This document shows, one piece after another, positions 1-7,329 of a DNA stretch of 7,978 bases. The notes beneath the pieces are model-generated. The model searched no databases. It worked only from the letters and a program-made list of their open reading frames with translations, and was not told the origin of the DNA. The stretch lies in assembly GCA_964481705.1 (NCBI GenBank), contig CAYZUC010000116.1, positions 1-7,978 on the forward strand, given 5' to 3'. Numbering within the stretch: position 1 is the stretch's first letter; every line of letters starts with the position of its first letter. A program made the translations under genes and the position numbers. The stretch comes from CAYZUC01 sp964481705. Its GTDB lineage: Bacteria; Bacillota; Clostridia; Lachnospirales; Lachnospiraceae.

Positions 1-2
1 GG

Positions 3-1271
3 GTCATATTCACAAAAAGCGAACATGACAAGGAGAAGACAATCGTTCGTTCGGTGGCTGTAGTAATTTTAGCATTTCTTCTTGCAATTGGTGTTTTACA
101 GGGAATCCTGAGATATGGATTTTTTCTTTTCATCGTTCTGATACAGGCGGTCTTGGGATGGATTCGAATCCGAAGGAATCATGCAAAGGATTATAGAACG
201 TTAAGACAGGTTTTGAAATGTATCGGAAGCAGCATCCTTTATACATTAGCATTACTTTTTGCCATTGTTTTTCCACAGTATAAGGAGCCGGAAGTGACCG
301 GAGACCATGAAGTTGTGGAAACAAAATATACTTGGGTGGATGAATCCCGTACAGAGACCTTTACGAACACAGGGGAAAAACGTGCTGTTACGGTAATGAT
401 ATGGTATCCAAAGGACGAAGGAAGTTATCCTTTGGTAGTATTTTCTCATGGCGCATTTGGTATGGCAGAGAGCAACACCTCTACATGCAAGAATCTTGCA
501 TCCAATGGTTATGTGGCGGTATCGATTGCACATCCCTATCATGCAGCGTTTGTTGAAGATGCAAATGGAAAGATCACCATAGGAAGTCAGGAATTTGTAA
601 ATCAGGTTTATGCGGATAATGGTTCGGATACCGCAGAGGGCGAAGAGAACGTGTTTCAATTTAGTCGTGAATGGATGAAGGTTCGAACCGGAGATGAGAA
701 TTTTGTTTTGAACACCATTCTGGAAAAAACAAAGAACAAGGAGGAAGGACCCTTCCGTGAGATAAATACAGAGAAGATTGGGTTATTTGGACATTCCATG
801 GGAGGTGCTACTTCAGTGGCTGTAGGAAGAGAGCGTGATGATATTGATGCAGTTATTGATATTGAAGGAACCATGTTTGGAGAGTATCTGGATTACAAGG
901 ATGGCAGGTATGTTTTGAATGATGAGCCGTATACGGTTCCGTTGCTGGATATTAATTCCCGTGAAATCTATGAGCAGATTGTTGCAATTCCGGAGGAAAA
1001 GGGTGTAACATATGTGAATATGAATACAGGAGCCCATGCAGTTGATTTTCATGAAGTGGTTTTCAACGGCGTCAGTCATATGAATTATACCGATTTGGCG
1101 TTGATTTCCCCGATGATTGCTAAAAAGCTGTGTGCTGGTACGGCAAGCTCCGGAGAAGCAAGTGTGGATGCAAGAGAGGCGCTGGAAACCTTGAATTCCG
1201 TTGTATTAGAGTATTTTGATTATTATCTGAAGGATGGTAATAGTCTGAATTTACAATCGGAGTATCTATAG
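3..1271 (+). CDS. Membrane-anchored alpha/beta hydrolase, PAF-acetylhydrolase-like (5' end outside window)
   Basis: This is probably a serine esterase or lipase-type hydrolase with its catalytic domain outside the membrane; the substrate is unknown. Residues are numbered from the GTG at 54. Three hydrophobic segments (about 2-17, 19-36 and 56-73) precede the hydrolase domain. FSHGAFG (130-136) fits the oxyanion-hole region and GHSMGG (246-251) is the nucleophile elbow with Ser248. Asp269 in DIEG and His342 in GVSHMNYTD complete a plausible triad. The SH-G loop, the GHS-GG elbow and the final H-x-N/S-[FY]-[ST]-D block match the platelet-activating-factor acetylhydrolase-like family. The reading frame is open to the left edge. 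The only in-frame start inside the window is GTG 54, which has no Shine-Dalgarno at a usable distance because AAGGAG at 30-35 is 18 bases away. The gene therefore very likely starts upstream. It may be cotranscribed with the LytTR gene 53 bases downstream. Confidence 0.8.
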   Translation, partial: VIFTKSEHDKEKTIVRSVAVVILAFLLAIGVLQGILRYGFFLFIVLIQAVLGWIRIRRNHAKDYRTLRQVLKCIGSSILYTLALLFAIVFPQYKEPEVTGDHEVVETKYTWVDESRTETFTNTGEKRAVTVMIWYPKDEGSYPLVVFSHGAFGMAESNTSTCKNLASNGYVAVSIAHPYHAAFVEDANGKITIGSQEFVNQVYADNGSDTAEGEENVFQFSREWMKVRTGDENFVLNTILEKTKNKEEGPFREINTEKIGLFGHSMGGATSVAVGRERDDIDAVIDIEGTMFGEYLDYKDGRYVLNDEPYTVPLLDINSREIYEQIVAIPEEKGVTYVNMNTGAHAVDFHEVVFNGVSHMNYTDLALISPMIAKKLCAGTASSGEASVDAREALETLNSVVLEYFDYYLKDGNSLNLQSEYL

Positions 1272-1324
1272 AATAGGCGAAGCCTTTACGATAGTGTCCC
1301 AAAAAAGGTTGGAGGTATAGGAAT

Positions 1325-1768
1325 ATGAAAACGAGTATCAAAAAAGTATCCCGAAAGGAAGACGAACAGGTTGTCATTGCATGTTTGGAGGTGACGGCTG
1401 AGGTACGCGATATCTATTCCTATGCCACGACAAAGGGAACGGAGCTTTCGGGATGGAAGGGTGATTTGCTTAGTCGTTTCCGATTGGAGGATGTTTGTTA
1501 TTTTGAAGCAGTAGACGAAAAATCCTTTGCCTATACCATCCATGATGTTTTTGAACTGAAATTACGTCTTTATGAGATAGAAAGTGCTTATGAGCCTTAT
1601 CACTTTGTAAGATGTTCCAAATCCATGGTAATTAATTTAATGAAACTGGATAGCATACGCCCGGCGTTGAACGGGCGTTTTCTTGCGCTTATGGAAAATG
1701 GAGAGAAAGTTATGATTTCGAGACAATATGCACCAGGGATTAGAAAAATAGTTATGGGAGGTAAATGA
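1325..1768 (+). CDS. LytTR-family DNA-binding transcriptional regulator
   Basis: This is a 147-residue cytoplasmic transcription regulator. A short N-terminal region (1-45) precedes a LytTR DNA-binding domain (about 52-145). Family hallmarks are visible: the DVCYFEAVDEKSFAY strand block, HFVRCSKSMVINL (93-105), SIRPALNGRF (110-119) and the closing ENGEKVMISRQYAP segment. There is no receiver domain, so it is not a standard two-component response regulator. A Shine-Dalgarno GGAGG (1311-1315) lies nine bases before the ATG, which supports this start. The DUF3021 membrane protein follows after a single base, the usual arrangement for this subfamily. The pair resembles LytTR regulatory systems, in which a LytTR protein is held in check by a membrane partner, as described for HdrRM and BrsRM of Streptococcus mutans. 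Autoregulation is likely by analogy. I could not locate a binding site in the window; one would be expected upstream of the operon. A GC-rich hairpin lies within the gene at 1657-1678. Confidence 0.88.
   Translation: MKTSIKKVSRKEDEQVVIACLEVTAEVRDIYSYATTKGTELSGWKGDLLSRFRLEDVCYFEAVDEKSFAYTIHDVFELKLRLYEIESAYEPYHFVRCSKSMVINLMKLDSIRPALNGRFLALMENGEKVMISRQYAPGIRKIVMGGK
1657..1681 (+). other. GC-rich hairpin with short T run inside the LytTR gene
   Basis: ACGCCCG (1657-1663) and CGGGCGT (1672-1678) form a perfect 7-bp stem with an eight-base loop. The T at 1678 and the next three bases give TTTT, followed by C and TT. It resembles a weak intrinsic terminator placed about 90 bases before the end of the LytTR gene. 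It encodes the conserved IRPALNGRF stretch, so the inverted repeat may simply come from codon choice. Confidence 0.3.
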
Positions 1769-1769
1769 C

Positions 1770-2225
1770 ATGAACAGAAAGGACGTTTTGATAGATTTTC
1801 TAATGAGCTTTATGGTAGTGACTTCTTGCGTTACCATTTTAGAGGGAGTGATAGGTTGTATTTTTTTCCCCCATATGACTTTGGGATATGGAGCTTTTTT
1901 CTCTCCTCCGTTATTTGGCTTTTTATCTTCGTTGCTGGGCATTGTGACCTATTCCAGAAAGGAACTGACAATCGCTCAGGCGTTTATACGCAAAGGGATA
2001 CATCTTATTCTGATCGAGGCTATGGTTTTGGGGGTGAATGCATGGGCAGGGAATCATTATTCCTGGAATGCCATTCTCGCTATTGTAATCGCAATCGCAA
2101 TTGTGTATGTTACGGTTATTTTGGTCTTATGGATTAACGATCAGAGAAGTGCCTCCTTGTTTAATGAAAGTTTGAAACGGTATAAGAATCGAATAAAAGA
2201 GAACATTTCAACAAAAAGTGAGTAA
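1770..2225 (+). CDS. DUF3021 four-helix membrane protein, probable partner of the LytTR regulator
   Basis: This is a 151-residue integral membrane protein with four hydrophobic segments (about 9-32, 39-60, 74-93 and 101-121). A charged cytoplasmic tail ends in KRYKNRIKENISTKSE. The topology, the length and the position directly after a LytTR gene match DUF3021 proteins. The start is well supported: GGGAGG (1756-1761) sits eight bases before the ATG, inside the end of the LytTR gene, and only one base separates the two genes, so translational coupling is likely. The inferred role is to sequester or otherwise inhibit the upstream regulator at the membrane in response to an envelope signal. That function is known for some LytTR systems but is not shown by this sequence. 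No catalytic motif is visible. Confidence 0.82.
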   Translation: MNRKDVLIDFLMSFMVVTSCVTILEGVIGCIFFPHMTLGYGAFFSPPLFGFLSSLLGIVTYSRKELTIAQAFIRKGIHLILIEAMVLGVNAWAGNHYSWNAILAIVIAIAIVYVTVILVLWINDQRSASLFNESLKRYKNRIKENISTKSE

Positions 2226-2227
2226 AT

Positions 2228-2280
2228 TTATCCGAAACAGGAAAATTGTTGTATAATTTTGCAGGCATATATGGTAGAAT
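2228..2280 (+). promoter_or_regulatory. Possible promoter region for the cyclase-kinase operon
   Basis: The 110-base gap between the DUF3021 and first cyclase genes (2226-2335) is AT-rich and is the only sizeable non-coding stretch in the window. It contains a perfect TATAAT (2252-2257) with only a poor -35 at the right distance (TTATCC, 2228-2233). An alternative pair is TTGTTG (2246-2251) and TATATG (2268-2273) with a 16-base spacer, and TAGAAT (2275-2280) is a further -10 candidate. No pair is close to consensus at both hexamers, so the exact promoter is unsure. A 6-bp AT-only inverted repeat, AAAATT (2242-2247) and AATTTT (2255-2260), surrounds the TATAAT. It could be a weak operator but is too weak to be a convincing terminator. 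I found no c-di-GMP riboswitch. Confidence 0.3.
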
Positions 2281-2335
2281 AAAAAATATATATAAGACAG
2301 CGTGAAGAAAATACGATTGATGAGGGGTAGAGAGT

Positions 2336-3481
2336 ATGGAAACTGCGTTATATATTGAGGTTCTTGGAACCTGCATTTTTTTAATTGCATTTCTGATATA
2401 CAAAATGGTCGTTTTTGAGGGACTTGGGGGAAATAAGACATATTATGTATATGTTCTTATGAATGCACTATTGATGTGCCTGCTGGATGTTATTTGGCAG
2501 GCGATGTATCAGGATGTGGCTCATTATCCTCTGATGGTAAATAGAATCACGAATGCACTATATCTTTTCCAGGGTGGTCACCTTGGTTTTTCATGGAGTT
2601 TATTTTCTGCGAAGACACTCGGAATCAATCGGATATCGTGGAGAAAAAGAGTATTGTTAGGTCTGCCTCTTTTTGTACTTTTCGCGCTGTGTTTTGCGTC
2701 GTTATGGAGAAATGTCCTTTTCTATGTTTCTTCCGATGGAAGTTATCATAGGGGGGCTTATTTTGTTGTACAGCCGATTGTTTCATATGGTTATCTGGTA
2801 TTTGCTTCCATACAGGCATTATACACAGGAAGAAGATCCAAGAATTATATGATACGATTGGAATGCAGAGTATTGGCATCTTTTGTTCTCCTTCCCTTTG
2901 CAATGGGAGTAGCGCAGCTCTTTTTTGAGAAAATCCCTCTTCTCAGTGTTGGGATGACACTTGCATTTTTACTGGTATACATGCAGCTTCAAGAACATCA
3001 GATAGCACTCGATCCTTTGACGGGATTAAACAATCGTTTTCGTTTTCAAAAGTATCTGGAACGAAAGATGGGAACGATTCGCGCAGGATATCGGTTATAT
3101 CTCATGATTTTTGATGTCGATGTATTTAAACTGATTAATGATACGTATGGTCATGTTGAAGGTGATGATGCGTTGAGACTGGTAGCGGATGCATTACGGA
3201 GGGCATGTACTGAGAAGGGGTGTTTTCTTGCACGTTTTGGAGGGGACGAATTCACCGTGCTGATGGAATGTAAGAAAGAACAGAGTGTTGTTGATTTGCA
3301 GCAGAGAATTATTGACAGTTTGGATCTGTTACGTGTTGAGGCGGGAAAAGAGTATTATTTAACACTCAGCTGTGGTTATAGCTGTTACTCTAAGAAAATA
3401 GAGAGTTCCAGACAGTTTATCGAACAGGCAGATGAGAAGTTATATGAAAAGAAACAGAGAAAGAAAATCGCAGCACAGTAG
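2336..3481 (+). CDS. Seven-helix membrane diguanylate cyclase (first of a tandem pair)
   Basis: This protein is predicted to make cyclic di-GMP from two GTP at the inner face of the membrane, under control of a membrane sensor. The 381 residues begin with seven hydrophobic helices (about 6-27, 36-57, 72-92, 105-124, 143-163, 178-197 and 202-219). The GGDEF domain follows and opens with DPLTGLNNR (226-234). The metal-binding Asp260 lies in FDVDVFKLINDTYGH, and the signature GGDEF (302-306) is intact, so catalysis is expected. The RxxD inhibitory site that normally lies five residues before GGDEF is replaced by EKGC (293-296), so product inhibition through that site should be absent. The short loop between helices 4 and 5 contains SDGSYHRG, also conserved in the next gene. 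AGGGG (2323-2327), eight bases before the ATG, supports the start. It is the first gene of the probable three-gene operon. The membrane domain does not match a named sensor that I can assign; its ligand is unknown. Confidence 0.92.
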   Translation: METALYIEVLGTCIFLIAFLIYKMVVFEGLGGNKTYYVYVLMNALLMCLLDVIWQAMYQDVAHYPLMVNRITNALYLFQGGHLGFSWSLFSAKTLGINRISWRKRVLLGLPLFVLFALCFASLWRNVLFYVSSDGSYHRGAYFVVQPIVSYGYLVFASIQALYTGRRSKNYMIRLECRVLASFVLLPFAMGVAQLFFEKIPLLSVGMTLAFLLVYMQLQEHQIALDPLTGLNNRFRFQKYLERKMGTIRAGYRLYLMIFDVDVFKLINDTYGHVEGDDALRLVADALRRACTEKGCFLARFGGDEFTVLMECKKEQSVVDLQQRIIDSLDLLRVEAGKEYYLTLSCGYSCYSKKIESSRQFIEQADEKLYEKKQRKKIAAQ

Positions 3482-3503
3482 GTGAAAATGTAAAGGAGCC
3501 AAT

Positions 3504-4646
3504 ATGCAGACAATCTTATATGTGGAAGTTAACTTTATTTGCTTTTTCCTTTTGGGCTTTATTCTTTATAAAATGATTACGGTAGGAGGATTTCGCGGCA
3601 ACCGTGGTTACTTTGTTTATGTTGTGTCCAATGCACTCGTTTTTGTAATACTTGATATGCTGTATAGCATGGTTGACGGTGGCATTCTTCCTTGGAGTAT
3701 TATGGCGAATCGCGTAATCAATGGAGCTTATCTTGCTCAGGCAGGACAGCTTGGTTATTCGTGGTTTTTATTCTCGAAAAAAACGATGAGTGATAAAAGG
3801 TTCTCGAAGACACAATTATTTCTCTATACCGCACCTGCAGTGATTCTGATAGTCTTATGCATTCTGTCCATATGGAACGAAACCATTTTCTATCTGGATG
3901 CAGAGGGAAACTATATAAGGGGAGAATACTATTTGATTCAACCTGTAATTGCGTACTCTTATGTTATCATTGCAGCAGTCGAAGCGTTGGTAAAGACGAT
4001 GAAGGAAAAGAACCGCTTTCGGAAACTGGAGTATCGTACCTTGGCATCTTTTGTGGTATTACCATTATTATTCGGACTTATTCAGTTCTATTTTCTGCAG
4101 GTTCCAACCTTACAGGTTGGTATTTCCCTCTCGTTTTTACTTGTATTTATGAATTTCCAGGAGCATCAGATCTCTTTGGATTCTTTAACAGGGCTAAATA
4201 ATCGCTTTCAACTGAATAAGTACTTGGAAAGCAAGATCGGCGCAAATAACGGACAGCAATTATTCCTTCTTATGATCGATATTGATGCATTTAAACAGAT
4301 TAATGATACCTATGGACATGTAGAAGGCGATGAAGCTCTGAAATTGGTTGCAGAAGCCTTACGGAGGTCATGCGGGGACAGAAATTGTTTTATTGCCCGT
4401 TATGGTGGTGATGAATTTGTGGTAGTATATGAGTGCAAGTCAGAGCAGGATATCTATGAAATGAAACGTAAAATAACAGACAAGCTTGAACAGCTTCGCA
4501 GACATTCCGGTCGTGGTTATCAGCTTACCATCAGCATTGGATACAGTATGTACTCAGATAAAGTAGGTACCATTCGTGAGTTTGTAGAACAGGCGGATGG
4601 ACAGTTATATGAGAATAAAATGAATAAGAAGTCGAATCTAGGATAG
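3504..4646 (+). CDS. Seven-helix membrane diguanylate cyclase (second of a tandem pair)
   Basis: This 380-residue paralogue of the preceding protein has the same predicted cyclic di-GMP synthase activity. The two align without a gap over their first 230 residues; a hand count gives 100 identical positions, including the loop GNYIRG and the TM6-TM7 region. The GGDEF domain starts at DSLTGLNNR (226-234). It has metal-binding Asp259 in IDIDAFKQINDTYGH and an intact GGDEF at 301-305. The I-site position reads DRNC (292-295), so RxxD is missing here too. AAGGAG (3493-3498), five bases before the ATG, supports the start. The gap from the previous gene is 22 bases and the next gene begins 10 bases after the stop, so cotranscription is very likely. 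The two membrane domains have diverged mostly between residues 51 and 68 and between 101 and 119, which may reflect different signals or pairing partners. Confidence 0.92.
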   Translation: MQTILYVEVNFICFFLLGFILYKMITVGGFRGNRGYFVYVVSNALVFVILDMLYSMVDGGILPWSIMANRVINGAYLAQAGQLGYSWFLFSKKTMSDKRFSKTQLFLYTAPAVILIVLCILSIWNETIFYLDAEGNYIRGEYYLIQPVIAYSYVIIAAVEALVKTMKEKNRFRKLEYRTLASFVVLPLLFGLIQFYFLQVPTLQVGISLSFLLVFMNFQEHQISLDSLTGLNNRFQLNKYLESKIGANNGQQLFLLMIDIDAFKQINDTYGHVEGDEALKLVAEALRRSCGDRNCFIARYGGDEFVVVYECKSEQDIYEMKRKITDKLEQLRRHSGRGYQLTISIGYSMYSDKVGTIREFVEQADGQLYENKMNKKSNLG

Positions 4647-4656
4647 AGGGGATGCT

Positions 4657-7329
4657 ATGGACACAAAGTACATACATAAAAACCTGTTTCATAATATAAA
4701 ACAATCAAAATTTGTTCGTTCTGTCTTTTTAAGGATAGTGGCGGTGTTTTCGTTTGTTGTTTTAGCGGTTATTGCACTTGCATTTTTCTCATTTACCTCT
4801 GAGATTAACACGAGGCTGATATCAGAACGTCAGCAGCAGCTAAACATTATTGAAGACACCATCTCAGATCGTATGGCGGAAGTGTCAAGCATTGCCTATA
4901 ATATTGGAAATGACGATTCTTTTTATCTTGAAAATGTTTCGGAGGTATTCAACTCTGATTATGAAATGACCAAATCGTTGGATCGATATCTTGTAGGAAA
5001 TGATTTTATTGATTACATCTCCTATTATCGGCTATCTGAGCCTGATGTCATCTATACATCCAAGGGAGTTCTTCCCATACATGATTTCTGGGAATCCTTT
5101 CTGAATTTCCATAATTGCTCAGAAACGGAATACCTGAAAGCGATTACAGATACAAAGAATGAACAGGTGCTTCCGAATTATGAAAACTCTTCGGGTAAGA
5201 GTTTTTTTACGTATATTTGTGCGTTACCTCAGTTCTCAAAGAAACCACAGGCATTTGTTATTATGCATATTTCGTCGGAAACAATTAAGCCGATCCTGGA
5301 AGCGCAGGTAACGGATTGCTTTGGAAAAGTAGTCATTCTGGATGCGTCCGGAAATGAAATATATAGTCTTAACAATCTGCAAAAGGATATTTCTCTTCAG
5401 ACGATGAAAGAGGAAACAGGCGATGTTATTCGGGCAAATGGAAAGAAGTACGTCCTTCAAAAGAAAACATCAGAGACAAATGGATGGACGTATATCTCTG
5501 TGATTCGTCTCAATGATATTATATCGGGAACTGCCTCCAAACAACTTATGTTCATTATTCTGATGATGATACTAATGAGTGTTTCGGTACTTTTCATGCT
5601 TTATATTATTATTAGGCAATACAAACCAATTAGTATGCTTGCCATGTCTATTGATAATCAGGAGAAAACAAGAAAAACCGGTATCATTGATGAAGAGAAT
5701 CTGATTTCCAGCAAATTTGCAACGCTTCAGGATGAGAGTGACAAGAAGCAGCAGTTTGAAGCGGCTTTTTATGCAGCAGAGGCAGCAAACAAGGCAAAAT
5801 CGGAATTTCTGTCTAATATGAGTCATGATATCCGTACGCCAATGAATGCCATTGTCGGTATGAATGAGATTGCCATGAAGCATCTGAATGATTCCGTTTA
5901 TGTAAAGGAATGTCTGCAGAATGTTCGTGTTGCATCTCATTATCTGCTTGATATTATCAATAATGTTTTGGATATGAGTCGAATCGAATCAGGCAAGATA
6001 GAGCTTGCCAGTGAGGTAGTAGAGCTTCCGAAGCTGGTATACGGTATGTTTACGATTTTGAACCATAATCTTAGAATGAAAGGTCAGAAGTTGTTTGTTA
6101 CGGTTGATCATATTGAGAACGAAAAGGTAATCAGCGATAATATCCGCATGACGCAGATATTTATGAATATCCTATCCAATGCAGTAAAATTCACTCCGGA
6201 TGAAGGAGTGATACGACTCCATATCTCACAGAGCCGTTCCGATGAAGAAGGATATGGGGATTATGAGTTTCGATTTTCGGATAACGGTGTGGGAATGTCA
6301 GATGAATTTAAGGATAAGATATTTCAGACATTTACCCGTGATGAAAAGGGGAGTGCGTCCCACATTGAAGGAACAGGGCTTGGCATGGCAATTGCAAAGA
6401 ATCTTGTTGACCTGATGGGTGGAACGATTACCTGTGATAGTGAGCTTGGAAAGGGAACGACCTTTGTAATTAAGCTTAAACTGAAGGTTGTGGAGAATGA
6501 GAAGCAGAATTCCAGCTATGAGCAAAATGGGGCATATCGGGTATTGATAATCGGACAGGAACAGGAAACCTGTGAGAATCAAAAGCTTGTCTTTGACAGC
6601 GTTGGCGTAAGAACCGATTATGCATTGGGAGTAGAGGATGCCAAACGACAGATGGAAGGAGCAGTTGAGGAACAGGATGCCTATCCGTTTGTCATAATCA
6701 ATCAATGTGAAGAAGATTTAAGTGGTATATATACCGTTCGTCAATTATACCGTTTCAAAGAACAGCATAATGCAACCTTTATTCTGGCAGCGAGTGACCC
6801 GCTTCGCATTGAGCGGTCGAACGCAGTGGATTCCGGCATTGCGGCTTTTGCCCAAATCCCGATTTTTATCAGTACCGTATTTAGTATTTTGGATCGTTCC
6901 ATTGAGATGAATAATATACTTGTGGATGATGAGATTATTCGATTAGAGGGGATAAGGGTGCTTCTTGTTGAAGATAACAGTATTAACAGACAGATTGCAT
7001 CGACCTTGATTAAAGAGACTGGGGCGGAGATCGTGGAAGTGACAAATGGAAAAGAGGCAGTAGAAGCATTTAAGAAAAATGATATTGGATATTTTGATAT
7101 CATATTGATGGATGTACAGATGCCAATTATGAATGGCTATGAGGCAACAGCAGCAATCCGCTCGATTCAACGAGCGGATGCAAGAACGGTTCCTATCTAT
7201 GCAATGACGGCAAATACCTTTGACGATGATGTCCGACAGGTAAAAGAAGCCGGAATGAATGGACATTTAGGAAAGCCTTATGTTTCTAGGGAGCTGTACG
7301 AGCTTCTTGATCGGGCTGTGATTCGATAA
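4657..7329 (+). CDS. Hybrid sensor histidine kinase with a degenerate and an intact receiver domain
   Basis: This is an 890-residue membrane sensor kinase that starts a phosphorelay. TM1 (about 22-45) and TM2 (about 297-320) flank an extracytoplasmic region of roughly 250 residues that looks like a Cache-type sensor. A helical linker leads to HisKA with SHDIRTPMNAI, where His390 is the phosphorylation site. The ATPase domain has an N-box with Asn508, DNGVGM (542-547) and GTGLG (572-576), all intact. Residues about 627-755 fold like a receiver but lack the key residues: Gly633-Gln634 replace the acidic pair, Asn682 the phospho-Asp and Ile734 the Lys. The C-terminal receiver (about 766-888) is complete, with Glu772-Asp773, Asp819 in LMDVQMP, Thr851 and Lys873-Pro874. 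There is no HPt or DNA-binding domain, so phosphate must pass to another protein or the receiver must act by contact. The Shine-Dalgarno GAGGGG (4646-4651) begins on the last base of the previous stop codon, suggesting translational coupling. The 3' end overlaps the convergent gene by 44 bases. Confidence 0.93.
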   Translation: MDTKYIHKNLFHNIKQSKFVRSVFLRIVAVFSFVVLAVIALAFFSFTSEINTRLISERQQQLNIIEDTISDRMAEVSSIAYNIGNDDSFYLENVSEVFNSDYEMTKSLDRYLVGNDFIDYISYYRLSEPDVIYTSKGVLPIHDFWESFLNFHNCSETEYLKAITDTKNEQVLPNYENSSGKSFFTYICALPQFSKKPQAFVIMHISSETIKPILEAQVTDCFGKVVILDASGNEIYSLNNLQKDISLQTMKEETGDVIRANGKKYVLQKKTSETNGWTYISVIRLNDIISGTASKQLMFIILMMILMSVSVLFMLYIIIRQYKPISMLAMSIDNQEKTRKTGIIDEENLISSKFATLQDESDKKQQFEAAFYAAEAANKAKSEFLSNMSHDIRTPMNAIVGMNEIAMKHLNDSVYVKECLQNVRVASHYLLDIINNVLDMSRIESGKIELASEVVELPKLVYGMFTILNHNLRMKGQKLFVTVDHIENEKVISDNIRMTQIFMNILSNAVKFTPDEGVIRLHISQSRSDEEGYGDYEFRFSDNGVGMSDEFKDKIFQTFTRDEKGSASHIEGTGLGMAIAKNLVDLMGGTITCDSELGKGTTFVIKLKLKVVENEKQNSSYEQNGAYRVLIIGQEQETCENQKLVFDSVGVRTDYALGVEDAKRQMEGAVEEQDAYPFVIINQCEEDLSGIYTVRQLYRFKEQHNATFILAASDPLRIERSNAVDSGIAAFAQIPIFISTVFSILDRSIEMNNILVDDEIIRLEGIRVLLVEDNSINRQIASTLIKETGAEIVEVTNGKEAVEAFKKNDIGYFDIILMDVQMPIMNGYEATAAIRSIQRADARTVPIYAMTANTFDDDVRQVKEAGMNGHLGKPYVSRELYELLDRAVIR
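7156..7179. other. Perfect 9-bp hairpin inside the kinase receiver coding region
   Basis: ATCCGCTCG (7156-7164) and CGAGCGGAT (7171-7179) are exact inverted repeats with a six-base loop, ATTCAA. There is no T run on either side, so it is not a standard intrinsic terminator. It encodes IRSIQRADA of the C-terminal receiver. It also lies about 107 bases past the stop codon of the convergent solute-binding gene, where a 3' structure for that transcript could fall. A chance origin cannot be excluded. Confidence 0.3.

Noticed and set aside
54..56. GTG as the translation start of the hydrolase
   Set aside because: The frame is open to the left edge, and no Shine-Dalgarno lies at normal distance from this GTG. 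The membrane anchor probably begins upstream.
1274..1285. AGGC/GCCT mini-hairpin after the hydrolase stop as a terminator
   Set aside because: The stem is only 4 bp with no T run, so it is not a credible terminator.
2226..2335. c-di-GMP (GEMM) riboswitch ahead of the cyclase genes
   Set aside because: The spacer is AT-rich and lacks the conserved GEMM core elements and paired GC-rich arms.
4104..4120. 6-bp hairpin CCAACC/GGTTGG in the second cyclase gene
   Set aside because: It is short, has no T run, lies deep within well-conserved coding sequence, and is expected by chance in a window of this size.
5572..5940. Long antisense reading frames opposite the kinase, cyclase and hydrolase genes
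   Set aside because: They lie wholly inside genes with clear domain matches, show no recognisable motifs or good ribosome sites, and read as low-complexity Cys/Ile/His-rich shadows.
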